Positions 22,552-34,653 of a stretch of DNA of 64,000 nucleotides are shown here, one piece after another. How positions within the stretch are numbered: the stretch's first letter is position 1; every line of letters starts with the position of its first letter. The stretch is from Asterella californica (lineage: Eukaryota > Streptophyta > Marchantiopsida > Marchantiales > Aytoniaceae), in the NCBI GenBank assembly GCA_036924285.1, contig JAYKYS010000009.1, positions 10,230,001 through 10,294,000 on the forward strand, written 5' to 3'. Both the position numbers and the translations under genes were made by a program. Below the pieces are notes generated by a model, which ran no database searches, was not told the DNA's origin, and saw only the letters and a list, made by a program, of their open reading frames with translations.

Positions 22552-24474
22552 TCCAGCAAAGACCCACTTGCTGCTGACTAGAGAAGGACGGCATGAGCTT
22601 CTACCCACTAGGTCCTCCAACACCTCCCTGGGATCGTGATTGTTCAGCACGATCTTTACCACACCACCATCACCACCACGCTGTTGTGGCGAGAGTCTTT
22701 CTTGGGGAGGACGGACCTCCTGACTGTGATTGATCGGAGAAACAACCCAAAGGGAAAACAGATTGCTGTTGGCGATGAGATCTCAAAATCTGGCTTCTTG
22801 CGTCCACCAATTACAAACTAACACTCAACAAACACTCAAGTACACAAACAGATCTCTCAGGATTCAAAATAACTTTATTTCAGTGTTGGCTGCACCATCA
22901 ATTTCTTCAACTGTAAGAAAAAATCTCTCTCTCTCTTCCTCTCCTGCGCGTCTCTCTCTCTGTCTCTCTGTTCTCTACCAAAGACCGCCAAATTCACCTC
23001 AAACCCGATCTAGTAGGTAAAATTCAGACCCCTAACTCTTATACCTCTCTTTGCATCAACTTCTTAACTGAAAAACTCAGAAATTCGATTCAGCGACGAT
23101 CAAAACTTCTCACAGATCATCAAACTGATCTCCCTTCAATAGACTGCCTCCTGAAAGTAATTTGTCTCCAAAACAGTTTATTAGACAACACTCAAGCTCT
23201 GAAACACTTGCCCATCTCCTTGCGATGACCTCCCAATTCAGGTTTCTCAGAAATTTGATCTCCCCTGCTCCCAAGCTTTTCCTGCGCATCCCGATGGCTT
23301 CTCTTTCCGCTCTGTGCAAAAAAGTCCTCTCTCTCCCGCGGCCACAGGTTAATTAACCTAAAAGGTAAGTCCCCAGCTAAGTTGCCCCTTGCTGTCCTTA
23401 TAAGCAGAACTACTTATCAGAAGCAAGCCCCTAGCTAACCAGCCCCCTGCTGTCCTTACGTATAGAACCTTAATTACTAAATTGTCTCTTTTTTTAATAA
23501 AAGCTTCACAGCTGTCTTTACAAGGCCGACTCCTTCATTACTAAAGGTCTCACAACTTTCTTTGCCATTGCTAAGCTGACTCGATGATTAATTAACTGAT
23601 TAACAAAAGTTTCCCGTGCTCTTGATGTCATTTTGATGTCATTTTGATGCCATCCTGAATATACTACAAGCCATCCAATGTAGGCCGAAGCCCCTAGACT
23701 TATGGGGCTACCCCACAGAGCTTACAGTCCCTCCATATGCTCACCAGGTATCTCCTATGGTATATTCACGATGACATGTGGAGGCTTAGGTTAGGAAGCC
23801 CACGATTAAGGGAGATACCGGTCTCCCGTCCCTAGATATGCAGGATGTGACTGCATATCTAACATAGACTCCCTTCCAGGAGGCCAACATGCCAGAATAG
23901 GAACCAGAGGCCAGGGGGAATTGATCCTAAGACCACTCTCCTCCTAGGCAAGCGCCCTATCACTAGGATGGCCTGTGGTTTCGTTCTAAAAACATTTATA
24001 GTCTGTACATATGCTTTTACTGAAGAAATTTTTCTACAAAGTCTTTACTAGCCTTTCCTATGCTAACTTCTCTATACAACTCCGTTTTTAATGAATGAAG
24101 AGTCAAAACTATAGTACTCATGAACACCTACACACTCACGCTATCAGATTGAGAGTCTGAGTCACGAGCCAGAATCAACGGATTTCTCTCTTTCGCATAT
24201 TTCTCAATCTAAAACCCGTACTAACTATTGCTTAAAACACTTTCTGTCAAAACTGGAAGCATGAAGTCGCTCTCCTCGTCGAGCTTTGCATTCTGATGTC
24301 TTTCGATCCCTTTAAGGAGATATTCCAATCCAAGCTAGGGAGCAGCTTACCAAGCATGGCCCCAGCTTAGCTCCTGCTCAGCTTGATAAGATAGGGTGAA
24401 GCTTCTCGAACAAATGCTGATTGAGTGTCTTCTGAAGTTCTGTTTCATCATGTGGAATGTCACGCACTACGACA
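22552..24474 (-). mobile_element. 3' LTR region of element C (limits uncertain)
   Basis: Sequence downstream (minus strand) of element C's integrase and polypurine tract. The LTR start is TGTCGTAGTGCG at 24474. Its other end is not defined because no second copy is in the window. It contains a SINE (23625-23977), a C/T-rich run at 22920-22975 and a short near-duplication around 23365-23460 (CAGCTAA..GCTGTCCTTA). No credible protein gene is present. Confidence 0.5.
23625..23977 (-). mobile_element. tRNA-derived SINE
   Basis: On the minus strand the sequence opens with a tRNA-like head. An A-box-like TAGTGATAGGGCGC is at 23952-23965, and a B-box-like GGATCAATTCC is at 23917-23927, with spacing as in tRNA genes. 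A tRNA-unrelated body of about 280 bases follows, ending in short tandem ATCAAAATGAC repeats near 23630. The cloverleaf is not complete, so this is a SINE rather than a tRNA gene. The exact 3' end and target duplication are unclear. Confidence 0.6.
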
Positions 24475-24493
24475 TTCACCCCTCCAAACCCTC
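24475..24493 (-). other. Polypurine tract of element C
   Basis: Minus strand GAGGGTTTGGAGGGGTGAA, directly before the TG of the C LTR. It is nearly the same as the tract of element F at 49455-49472 (GGTTTGGAGGGGGTGGA), which links the two families. Confidence 0.7.
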
Positions 24494-24514
24494 ATGTGTC
24501 AACTTTTCCACTAG

Positions 24515-25662
24515 TCTCTATGGTTCTCTAAATTATCATCGTCATCCTCATCGTCCCCTACATCTTCTTCTGATAGCAGATCTGCATATGCATCCATCAT
24601 CTGATCTGACTCCAAAAATTCATCTAGTTCAATGGATTCTCCCCTTCTTCTAAACAACTTGATACCGCTTATCTTAGAGGTGTACCATCGAGCTCCCGTA
24701 AAGAGTAAGTAGCATTATGATGCACTTCTAAGACAACATACGGGTCAAACCACCTCCTAGAAAATTTTCGAACCGTAGAGTGCTGATTCTCTAATTGTAC
24801 TGTCATACACCAAAACCCAGTCTCCAGCATGTATGAGCTTCGGTCGGAGCCTGTGGGTCTTGTCAAACCTGTCTTTGTTCTTGAGACGTGCCTCTTTCAA
24901 TTTCTGTTGAGCATTTATAAGATCCTCCTCTCTATGTTCCAACTGCCTGATTCAAAGTGCAAGAAGTTGTACATGATCCATTTCATCTTCCCACGGTAAA
25001 GTAGTCCATGTAGGAAAGTCCTCCTCTGCCGGCATAATCAGTTTTTGATCCAACATCAGTTCAATGGGCATGTACCCAGTAGTAGTGCAGTGAGTCGACC
25101 TGTCAACCCATAGAGCAAAAAGGAGCAACCTAGGCCACTGCCTATGCCTACCATCGCATGCCTTCACTAGACTTGAACAATTGATGGATGTCCTCTCTCG
25201 CTCTTACCAATCCCTTCTGGATTCATGGCAATAGTGAGTTTGAGTGTCACCCCTGTTGAGCAAAGAACTCCTTCACTCTCGTACCACGCAACTCTCCTCT
25301 GTCTGCATGCAATCTCCCTATAGATCCGTACCTACAGATAATATCTTCAAAAACAAACCTACATATCCTTTCTGTGGTCTTCGTCCTCAGAGCTCGTCCT
25401 TCCACAAAGTTGGAGAGGTCTTCTCGAGCCAACACCAAGTATCTCATACCCCATAACTCGAGAGGCATTGCTACCAAATCAAGAACCCATTGAAAATGGA
25501 TACTGGGTGGATAGGTTGGTACTAGACCATCCCTGTAACGTACCTTTGAATAAAATTGACAGTGCAAGCATGAACTCACAAAGTTCACCACATCTTGATA
25601 AAGTCCTCTCCACCAGTATCTCTCCTTCAACTTTGTATACGTAGCCCAAGCTCCTCGATGTC
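24515..25662 (-). pseudogene. Element C integrase, DDE core and C-terminus
   Basis: Minus-strand frames 25247-25630, 24952-25167, 24757-24942 and 24669-24866 with several shifts. Zinc-domain end: KERYWWRGLYQDV and CLHC. Core: D near QWVLDLVAMP and D in LHADRGEL; the glutamate is not clearly visible after the frame breaks at 25247. C-terminal region: DWVLVYDS and RRWFDPYVVLEVH, then an acidic tail to about 24515. The domain starts abruptly at 25658-25662. Its missing N-terminal part lies at 60913-61178, showing that one gene was split by the 35-kb insertion. Confidence 0.85.
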
Positions 25663-25948
25663 TGTCACGTCAGTTTGGCACCTCGGCTAGCTTGACTGAA
25701 TGCGAAGTGGCACATCTCGGTAAGGCCGTTAGTGTCGTTAGGGCGAGTTGGTGGGAGAGCCCACTAGGAGTACACTTCGCAGGTAGGGCTTGGAGGTCTT
25801 AGTTTCGAGTTGAGTCTTCAAGCTCCAGGTTATGGTGGATAGTCTAGTTGAGTGTAACTCGGATTATCTTCGTGCTTAGAGTGGGTTTTAGTTTGACCGT
25901 TTGTGAGTAATCTTTGTTGTAGTGTTGGAGATGGAAATTTCTCTGTTC
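25663..25948 (+). mobile_element. 5' terminal repeat of the 35-kb block, truncated
   Basis: Closely matches 60513-60797, with the same TGTCACGTCAGTTTGGCACC start and the same point of divergence after GTTCAGATTA. Probably the first part of element D's 5' LTR. The remaining about 115 bases seen in the right copy are absent, so the LTR is cut at about 25948. Nothing coding. Confidence 0.55.
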
Positions 25949-28370
25949 AGATTACTCGAAGAACTGAGTGCAGGTCGATCGTAACATTCTGAGGTGATGT
26001 TTTTCTTTTCAAAAAGGAAAATAATTTCAATACAAGGAAATAGTTTCATGAGAATCATCTAAAATACAAGACGGTATTTTCATGATTCATATATACATAT
26101 TTAAGCACCATATGTTTCTCTAGAAAACAAACGTTTAAACCGAGATATCATACATATAAGTTTTTCAGGTTTAATGTGGATAAATATGTACACGTGTGCA
26201 GCGTTCGTCTGCATTTAATATCTTAACTTGCTTTGGATTGACTTTATAACTGACTGATCCTTGTCTGCTTGGAAAACAATCTAGTTTGAATGCAACACCT
26301 TCTACTTCCTTTTTTATCCTCATCCACGTCAGATTTATAAATTCACTATCGATATCAATGGCTTGTTCCTATGGAACAGAGCGAAAAAGTTGTTTAATTC
26401 ACGAGGGGAGAATGATAGAAGGAATAGCTGGAACATAACTAAGGAAGCATCAGACAGTTTCGGCGTTAATTTAAGCTAGCTTTGAAAAAGAAAATATAAG
26501 TTATTAAGTTCATAGCTAACTTATAGATTCGGAACTATAACTTCTACCTAAGTTAGCATTTCAGGTATAAGTTACTCGAATCGACTTCTAAAGTTAAACT
26601 ATGATTTACTTTATTTTCAAATTATTTATTTATAAATATAAAATATTTATAGAGAGGAAGCTATATAGAGAGGAAGCTCGATGAGAGTGGCGGAGCCGCC
26701 GCTCTTCTTGCCCCCGTTACGTTCGCGAAGAAGAAGCTCGATGAGGGAGATTTTTCCTTCGTTACGTTCACGAAGAGGAAGCTCGATCGGGGAGATTTTG
26801 CCCTCGTTACGTTCACGAAGAGGAAGCTCCATGAGGGAGATTTTGGCAGAGCCGCTCTTTTCTTTGCCCCCATACTTCTTGGTCGTGTTTGTATAGGATA
26901 GAGAAGAGATCTTCTCGTTTGCTCGCTGCTCGTGCTGCGCTCGGGCCAGAATTTGCTTTCATTACTCATGATCTCTTTTGCCTCCGTCTGCTGCTTAGAC
27001 TGATCGAGGCTCTTAGTACTCTTATCATGTTCATTATTTAGCATAATGAGGTTTTGACCATGTTTCTGTTTCTTCTTGATGTCGTCAACCTGCAACCCCT
27101 GTCTTGGAAGTTAATGATCAGTAGTCTATGGGACCTCGTTTGCTGATTCAGGGCGGAAGGATGGGGCCTTTGTCTCCAATGGTTCCCATTGGTTAGATCG
27201 ACATCGATCGTGCTGATCCCGAGAGCATGGGCGTCAAGTTTGATCAGCTTGTCTTTTAGCAGAAGAGATTTCACACGTGTAACTCCACATAAACACATCA
27301 TCGTACTCATACCCTTGTCCTTTAGGGTACTAATTGCATACCCTTGTCCTTTAAGGTACTAACTGAAAGCCAGTCAAAATGAAAGGAGAGACATTTGCTA
27401 CGCTCAAGATGGTAGCTTTCCTCAGAAGGATCTAGAGTATAGTCTCGTTCCGAGAATATCAACTTAGATCTTGAATAGAGTTGCACCTGAGCATGTTGTA
27501 ATCTTTACTTCTAAACTTTCTTTATTTGAACGGCTTCAGCCACTTTAGAGTTGATCGCATTTAATCTTGAGAGTTGATTGTAACATGTGACCACAGAATA
27601 TTCTTTCTATTTGCAGGAGAGAGAGATCTTAAAGACACACATGTGTAAATGTCCAAAATGTACGCTCGACTAAGTTCGCTAAGTTCCTCTTCTGTTCTTT
27701 GGAGGTTGGTCTTCACTAGTTACCTCTCGTGATTGCCACGCTGTTGACAAGTTTCACTTAGGAAATTAAATTATCATCAGTTACTTTGGACATCCTCAAA
27801 ACTGATTGTCGAAAATCAAATTGCAATTAAAATTTGTATAGCAATTTGTATCGCAATGTACATACTCAAGGAGAAACGAACCAACCATCTGGATCTGTAC
27901 ATACTCGACGAGGATCCAACCAACCATCTGAATCTACTCTCGAGATCGAACAGGATTAGGTCGTTTGTGTCTGTTATTGAACAAGTGCAACAGCAAAAAG
28001 CTGCTGCTAGTTATGGTTACTGAGATCCAATAACCGGCCACTACCTCATTCTTTATTCTAACTGCTCATTTTGCTGTTTGACTCATAGTTGTGAATTCTG
28101 TTCTTGCTGTGTCATAGGTTTGTAGGACCTACATAGACCTCTTCATATAATATATCTGGATTTTAGCGTTGTTGGAGGTGTGTTTGTCCTAGATGTGGCA
28201 TCCGAGGTTCACTTCCCTCCACCTTTTCCGTTCCAACTGCTATGTGAGGTTCATTGATGAGCTCACGTATTGTATGTCATCTCTTTCTACTCTCCAGATA
28301 ATATTAGCATTTGCTATGAAGTAATATCGTCACTAGTTCATCAAGTCTGAAACAAACTGATGTGTTCAAT
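25949..28370. other. AT-rich intergenic or degraded repeat sequence
   Basis: No protein with family resemblance is visible. The only structured item is a minisatellite at 26716-26850. The minus-strand open frame 26661-27095 is a by-product of that repeat. The sequence is AT-rich and unlike the neighbouring retroelements in composition. Confidence 0.5.
26716..26850. repeat. 45-bp minisatellite, three units
   Basis: Units begin at 26716, 26761 and 26806 with GTTACGTTC, each 45 bases, sharing GAAGAGGAAGCTC and GAGGGAGATTTT. A degenerate fourth may precede the array. The length is a multiple of three, which keeps a spurious frame open. Confidence 0.85.
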
Positions 28371-28840
28371 TGATGGGGTCTTCCATTGACATTAAGCTTG
28401 CAGTTAAGCTACAGGTCGGACATTCGCTAGAGAACTTGTTCTAACTTTAGGCGGCATGGTTCACAAGATTCTAGAGGTGTTTCATATTATAGCAGCGGTA
28501 GGAGACCTTAGAGCTTCTGAAAGCAGAGCTTAGTCCCGATGTTCCTTCAGGTTTCTGGGCGTTGGGTTGTTTGACCCTTTCTCCTCATATATTGATGGGG
28601 TCTTCCATCCGACGTAAATCTTGCAGTTAAGCTACAGGTCGGGCATTCGCTAGAGAATTGCGCTCTAACTTTAGCTGACACAGTTCACAAGATTCTAGAG
28701 GTGTTCCATATTATAGCAGCGGTAGGAGACCTTAGAGCTTCTGATAGCAGATCTTAGTCCCGATGTTCCTTCAGGTTTATGGGCGTTGGGTTGTTTGACC
28801 CTTTCTCTTGATATATTGATGGAATCTTCCCATCCGTTAG
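28371..28840. repeat. About 222-bp tandem duplication with partial third unit
   Basis: TGATGGGGTCTTCC begins at 28371 and 28593, and a shortened TGATGGAATCTTCC at 28817. The two full units (222 and 224 bases) align over their whole length with scattered changes. No ORF is supported. Confidence 0.85.
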
Positions 28841-29169
28841 CTATTCATTGAGTCGCGTTGGTTGTAACAAGTAGAAGAGGAGATCAGATCTAGAAGATCT
28901 CTACATCGTGGTGTGCTGTTACCACGTGGTCACAGTAGGAGAGAAAGGGTCCACCGCTTCTCTTATGTTGGCTGTTACGACGAGAGTTGACATCCACCTT
29001 ATAGATACAGACGGAGAGTCGATGATCGACTCACGAGAAGGAACTGTTTGCGATAGTTCATTGCTTGAGAAAATGGCGACATTACTTGAAACTTCACAAA
29101 ACTCAAGTGTATACTGACAATACTTGAGACACAAGATCGGATGACGTCAAAGCAACTACGTGACATGAT

Positions 29170-30790
29170 ACCTTGGTGCTCATGAATGTGGAATTAATCC
29201 ACAAAGCAGGAGAAGATAACATGGTTCATGACACCTTGAGTCGCAAGGAGGAATATCTTCCAACGTCAACACAGATATTGCAAATTATGTATCCTAAGGA
29301 GTCAGACTTGGAGAGGCGAATATGTCAAGGTTACATGACGATGACCAAGCGAAAAGGTATCTGGAACAGCTCAAGCGAGGAGTGAAGTTGCAGAACATAC
29401 AACTAAGACATGGCTTACTCATGTTCAAGCAAAGTGAGGGTTTATGTAGGACAAGGAAAACTTAGGACTAAGTTGCTCAAAGAATGTCATAATGCGCCCT
29501 TATCAGATCATAAAGGAGAGAAGTCCACTTTAGCAGTCGTAGCCGAAAAGTTTTATTGACCTCGCATGAGAGATGATGTCGCTCACTTTGTGAAAACATG
29601 CGTAATCTGTCAAACGAACCATGTTTCTTATGAGAAGAAACAAGGGTTGTTTCATCCTTTGCCAATTCCAGCCAGACCTTGAGAAAGCATTAGCATGGAC
29701 TTCATCACCTCTCTGCTTGACTCAAACGGATACAATACAATCTTTGTAATAGTTGACCAGTTTAGCAAACTAGCGAAGTTTGCACCGACCTTGGATATTG
29801 CAACAGCATTCATGACTTCTCGGTTGTTCCTAGATACTTGATGGCACTCACATGGATTGCCCTAAAGTATTATTCCAGACCGAGACTCTAAGTTCACAAG
29901 TGTCTTTTCGAAACACTTGTTTCAAAAGTTGAGAACTAAGTTAAAATTCATTTCGCTTTTCATCCCGAAACGGATGGACTAACAAAAGAGTTAACTCGGT
30001 TCTAAACCAATCTTTGAGGAATTATGTGAGCGCAGATCAATGTGATTGGGCAGAGAGTGGCTCAGTCTTGCGGAGTATTGCTACAATTTCATGAAGCATT
30101 CAGCAGCCGACGAATCACCTTTCTTACTGACTTACGAACGTGAGCTAGAAAGACCTCTTGACTTGACTCTTGCAAGGAGTTCTACATCGACACGATCAAG
30201 AACACGGCAAACATCAACTGAAGAGTTGATGACAAAAATGCAGCGGCATGAGGAACAAGTGAAAAAGAATCTCGAGAAGACACAGCAATGTACACGAAGC
30301 ATGTAAACAAGAATAGGCGCCAAGTGAAGTTTCAAGTGGGCGAAGAAGTATGGTTAAGTAAGAAGAACTTCACCCATCCGGAGGAAATATCGGTGAAGTT
30401 TTCATCAAAGTTCATGGGACCTTTAGTCATTGTCGAGAATCAGCACGAAGATGTCTATACGTTATACTTTCCTCTTCAGTGGTAGTTGCACCCGACTTTC
30501 CATATTTCTTTACTAAAGAAATACTTCAAAGATGACTTTGCGATCGGAGCGCAAACATGTTCTCAGATCACATCTTGATGTCGTCCAAGACGAAGTAGAG
30601 TACGAGGTAGAGACCATTTTGCCATCGCGATGTAAATCTAACCGGATGGAGTACTTGGTCAAATGTGTGGATACCATTTGAAAGAAGCAACTTGGGTGTC
30701 AGAGAAAGAGCTAACACATGCAAGCGAAGTATTGGATCTCTTTAAACGGAGACAAGGACAACAAGGACGTTAGCAAGATGAGTACATCTC
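29170..30790 (+). pseudogene. Element H: chromovirus pol remnant (RNase H end, integrase, chromodomain)
   Basis: Degraded plus-strand pol. From 29173 the RNase H end with HDTLSRKE. Around 29470-29640 the zinc-binding domain with CVICQ. Core with MDFITSLLDSNG near 29695 and PDRDSKFTSVF near 29875; the third acidic residue is lost among breaks. The 30046-30306 and 30288-30485 frames carry AEYCYNF and FQVGEEVWLS. At about 30592-30765 a chromodomain is readable across one frameshift: EVETILPSR, then KEATWVSEKEL. A chromodomain in a gypsy integrase defines chromoviruses and steers integration towards modified histones. RT and Gag are absent. Confidence 0.75.
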
Positions 30791-32537
30791 CTTCCAAGCG
30801 AGGAGTGAAAGAACCATACGAGTAGCAACTTGACGCGACTTGGACCGATGGACCTTGTAGCTTTGTCTTGTATTTTGTGAAAATAAAAAATTTATTTCTT
30901 GAAAATTTGTCTAAGTGTATTGGTAGTGCATGGCTTTAACTAGTTCTTATCAAATGCCTAGGATGTTGTCAAGAGGAGGAACGAAGCACACTCAAAGGAA
31001 GCGAGCTGGTTTGGATAAGCATCTAATCAAGACTAAGTCTTGATGTCAAGACTTAGGTTTGCCGTAGCGTTGGCAAAGCAAGTATGAACTTTTATACTTA
31101 TCTTGGGACTTGGGGTAATCTTGCTCTGCGATTTTCTAACTGCGAAGTAAACTTAGTCGCGCGCCTAAGTCAAATCAAGTTGCGACTAGAAAGTGAATTT
31201 CGGGGGACCTCGTAAGTAGATGTGAATATTTATAGTTAGCAAGTGTTGGAGCTCCAGTGACGTTTTAAGTCGTGGACGGAGCTCCATGTAAGATCTCGAG
31301 ACGAGTAAGGTATCATTGGGAAGGTCTCCTCGAGCGCTTTCCAGTGATATGTAGAACTTCTCAAATTGACCTCCGAGCTGAGAATTATGACCGAACCAGG
31401 ATCAAGTTGTGATATAATTTTCAAGGACCAAAGAAGAGGGTGGTGCCGCCGATCCCCAGAAGTATATATGAGTGGGGCTCGATGCCTGGGTGGATCATGA
31501 CGAGTCACCCGACCCCAAGGTTCGCCGGACGGACTCTAGAGGCATGAGGTGATGGCTGGGCCGGTTCTAAGACACATTCCGGTCCAAATTTGAATGTCTG
31601 GACTTCGGAATGATGTAAGGACTGGAGCAAGACTAGGGAACGAGTCGGCGGATTAGACCACTATTCGAGAGCCTAGATGGACATCACGAGCGGTTGGGTT
31701 GCTAGGTGTGCTGATCGAGTTCAGTAAGAACCCGCTGATCTGAAATCGTCCGCTGGTATCTTCGGACGTTGTCGTTCGTGCTTGATTGTTTGGACCTGTG
31801 ATCGAGGTGTGTGTAGACGAATGGTACCTTGCTGGTCGCAGATCGATTGCTGTTGTGGGATCGAGTGGAGATTGTCTGTCATGCGGAAGCGCTGCAGAAA
31901 TTTTACAGAATGTTCTTGAAGTGACTTGTTGGAGCCGGAGTGCGTGTTTGGGCGTGACAGACAGAGTACTTGTCAATGTCAGGCCGGAGTGGGCTCTTTG
32001 GAAGCGCATTGGAGAGACGATTCTAGTGCACTAAGTTTCGTGGAGTTTGGCCAAGGATCGATAAAGTTATGGCATGTCAAAGTTCGTTGTCGTGTCATCC
32101 GAAAGTGCAAAAAGACTAGTTACGTCAGATTTTTGTGCAATTTCGTGTGGAAACCCGAGTTAGGAGTTTTCTTGTGTGTATATATATTCGTGAAGTGTGT
32201 ATGGTGCATTTGCGAATCTGTTGTAGTGGTGTTCGGGTTGGCTTTGGGTGTTCTTGCTGTTTTACGTCAGTTTTGGTTACTCGTGTGCACCCGCAAACTG
32301 TTTTTGCTGCTTTGGAGCCTCTTTTGGTGCAATCTTGTGCAATTCGAGGTGGAGCCGAGCCTCTTTTGGTGTGTTGTACCTGTTCTACTCTATTTCAAGC
32401 AGAGCGGAGCGGAGAGTGAGCGGGAGTGTCAAGGTGTGGAGTGCGTGTTGAGGCTTTGAGGAGCAGAGGTGCGTGAGTGCGGAGGCGTGAGAGCCGAATG
32501 TGAGAGTGCGGAGGCGGTGGTGGAGCGGAGCCTGAGC
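30791..32537 (+). mobile_element. Element H 3' untranslated region and probable LTR
   Basis: A purine-rich strip TTTCGGGGGA at about 31197-31207 resembles a polypurine tract, and TGTGAATATTT at 31221 could start the LTR. No second copy exists in the window, so this is an inference. From about 31660 onward the sequence may belong to the 5' end of element D. It ends at 32537, where element E was inserted. No protein gene recognised. Confidence 0.35.
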
Positions 32538-33449
32538 TGTAACGACCTATGTTACACATAAGAAGTTTGTCTATTAGTAAGGTATTTAGTTATAACTAAG
32601 TGTTGAGAATGTTTATTTGCTGCCAAAGTACTTTAAGGAGGTATCAAGTTAGTCATGACTAGCTAAAAGTTAGTTATGGTTAAACTTAGCTGTACTTTTG
32701 GCAGAATTCAGATATTTGCTAAAGAGTGAGCACTACTATCTTGTCATCTTGTCTAAAAGGTAGAAAGGAGGTGGAAAGTATCCCTTATCTCCTTTTTGAC
32801 TTGATATTAATGGTTGGATTAAAGTTGTGGACTTTGTGGCATTAAAAACAAGAAGAGATTCCACATGTTTCTTTTTTAGTGGGTCCTAGTGTAGAGGGGG
32901 GGTGGAAATTCGAGATTCCTTGAGAATATTCCAGAATCCTTCTAGAAGTTGTTGACTTTGAAGGAATAAGCCCATGTGAAAAGGTAAAAAGTCCATGTGA
33001 TCAATGCTTTTACCTTAAGTAATATCTTAGTAAAACTCGGTAAAAGTAGTTACGGCTGAGTTACCGGAGGGTACCAAAGTAAAAACCTAGAATGTATAAA
33101 TAGAGTAGAGAAGAGCTCCTCATCCTTGTTTTCATATTGTCGTAATGACAACTTGAGTAATATAGAGAGTGTGGGATATTTTTAGCATGTGAGAACTTGA
33201 GAGACGTCGTTAGAATGGAGGATTTTAGTTGATGTGTTTAAGGAGAATTTTAGTTGATAAGTTTGTGGGTGTATGAATGAGTGAACTTAGCATTTTTCCC
33301 TTCAAGATTCATGGTGTGCTTCCATCAAAGCCATCAGAGGTGACCCCTGAGTGAGAGACAGGCCCGACATTTGCAGATTCATCGGTGGCGATCGTGGAGG
33401 TTGAGAGATCGGGGGGGTAGTTGATCGATGAGATCGTGGAGGGTTTACA
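32538..33449 (+). mobile_element. Element E 5' LTR
   Basis: TG..CA ends and a direct repeat of 40363-41273. A TATA-like TGTATAAATAGAG at about 33092 is a plausible promoter; the 3' copy has it too. Differences from the 3' copy are mostly single transitions and short indels. Confidence 0.92.
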
Positions 33450-33453
33450 TTTT

Positions 33454-33470
33454 TGGTTCTGTTGCCGGGA
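33454..33470 (+). other. Primer binding site of element E
   Basis: TGGTTCTGTTGCCGGGA lies four bases after the 5' LTR. It resembles the TGGCGCCGTTGCCGGGG site used by many plant gypsy elements, which pairs with the 3' end of a tRNA (commonly tRNA-Asp), with several mismatches. Confidence 0.6.
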
Positions 33471-33494
33471 CCTCACTTGAAGGGATCATTGAAA

Positions 33495-33665
33495 ATGTTT
33501 AGAGTTCAGTTCTATATTAGACAAAAAGAGATTATGAGAGAACACATGGAGAGAACGTTGGGAGGAGAGAGAGCTAACGCGATGTTAGCAACATTAGAAC
33601 CTTTCGTGTATCCCGTAGTGATATATGACGCGTTCGAAGTCATTCTTTACATCTTGTTCACTTAG
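33495..33665 (+). CDS. Small leader ORF of element E, 56 residues, unknown
   Basis: From ATG at 33495 (MFRVQFYIRQ) to a TAG at 33663. A weak pattern (F/Y-rich start, GGERANAM, then P-x-V and VILYIL near the end) is shared with two small ORFs in insertion G at 46648-46872 and 46879-47082. No known domain. It sits in the long leader before Gag, where translation is uncertain. Confidence 0.35.
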   Translation: MFRVQFYIRQKEIMREHMERTLGGERANAMLATLEPFVYPVVIYDAFEVILYILFT

Positions 33666-33749
33666 AAAAGGTTTGAGGAGAGTTGAAAGAGGGTGCACAA
33701 GAGTTGTAGAGAAAGGAGGAGAGAAAAGTTATTAGAGGAGAGAAATTTG

Positions 33750-34255
33750 TGAGTTTAGAAATTCTGCTCTTTGGAAAATTTGTACAGTCACTGTCAACTT
33801 TTCTGTGAATTTTATTTTCCTGACAAACTTTCTAGTGTTTTAGATTGGCTGATAAGCTATCTAGGACAAAAGAAATCATAAGAAAAAGTGGTCTAGAGAA
33901 GGAGCAATGAATTTTCAAAGTTGAGGGGGTTTATTCGTGAGAGTTGAGAAATTTTGTTCTCTGGAAAAAGTTTACAGTCATTGGCAGATTTTCTGTGAAT
34001 TTTATTTTCCTGAGAAAATTTCCAGTGTTTTAGATTGGCTGATAAGCTATCCAGAACAAAAGAAATCATGAGAAGATGAGGTCTGAAGAGAGAGAAAGAT
34101 TTTTTCAAAGTGGAGGGGGTTGACAACCATGAGAGAAGTGAAAATATACAAATTTTAGTTCTCTAAAAATTTGTACAGTCATCACCATCTCTTCTGATTA
34201 GGGAAGTTTCTGTTGAAACTTCATGATTTAGTAGCTTGGAGGTTGAGCTACTGGA
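33750..34255 (+). repeat. About 190-bp tandem repeat in element E leader
   Basis: A unit around 33750-33940 (TGTGAATTTTATTTTCCTGA, GATTGGCTGATAAGC) is repeated at about 33945-34135, with a decayed third start at about 34145. It lies between the primer site and Gag. No coding role is seen; such leader repeats often vary between copies. Confidence 0.75.
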
Positions 34256-34335
34256 GACCACAAAAATCTTGGAGAGATCTCTTACCAACTAAGAGATATA
34301 CGTTTCGGCATACAAGGAGGTCTTGAAGATACTTC

Positions 34336-34653
34336 ATGGGGAATCCAGTTCGAATGACGAGGTGGAAAAAGAGACGTTTAGGAGTTCGAACTGAGACGAA
34401 GAAGCCCAAGTTAAGTATAGATGAGTTGCGAATCTGCATCTATAGCACTTGGGGTGCCCTCTTTACCCTATACGAAGAAGCTTCCGCGACCATTGGCACA
34501 TATTTGAAGAAAGCTGAGTTTAAAGCATCATTCACTGTGGAGGCCACGAATGCTCCTGGTGAAGTAGAGTTGGATCCTTACAAGAGTGAGTTCAAGATGT
34601 CTGTTGTGATTAGTACAAACGATGATGAGGAGGATCATATCTTCGATAGTTAA
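34336..34653 (+). CDS. Leader ORF of element E, 105 residues, unknown
   Basis: Frame MGNPVRMTRWKKRR to a stop at 34651. It has a basic N-terminus, a middle with alternating hydrophobic residues (LRICIYSTWGALF, FKASFTVEA) suggesting beta strands, and an acidic C-terminus (NDDEEDH). Not recognised. It precedes the zinc-knuckle ORF at 34957, so both may be parts of an upstream polyprotein. Confidence 0.35.
   Translation: MGNPVRMTRWKKRRLGVRTETKKPKLSIDELRICIYSTWGALFTLYEEASATIGTYLKKAEFKASFTVEATNAPGEVELDPYKSEFKMSVVISTNDDEEDHIFDS

Noticed and set aside
23900..23977. Functional tRNA gene
   Set aside because: Box-like motifs are present, but the acceptor stem does not close and a long body with tandem tail follows; a SINE fits better.
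26661..27095. 144-residue minus-strand protein with repeats
   Set aside because: The open frame is a consequence of a 45-base minisatellite; no conserved domain.
31926..32459. 177-residue plus-strand ORF rich in C, V, W and L
   Set aside because: Low-complexity hydrophobic translation in probable LTR or leader sequence; no motif and no sister copy.
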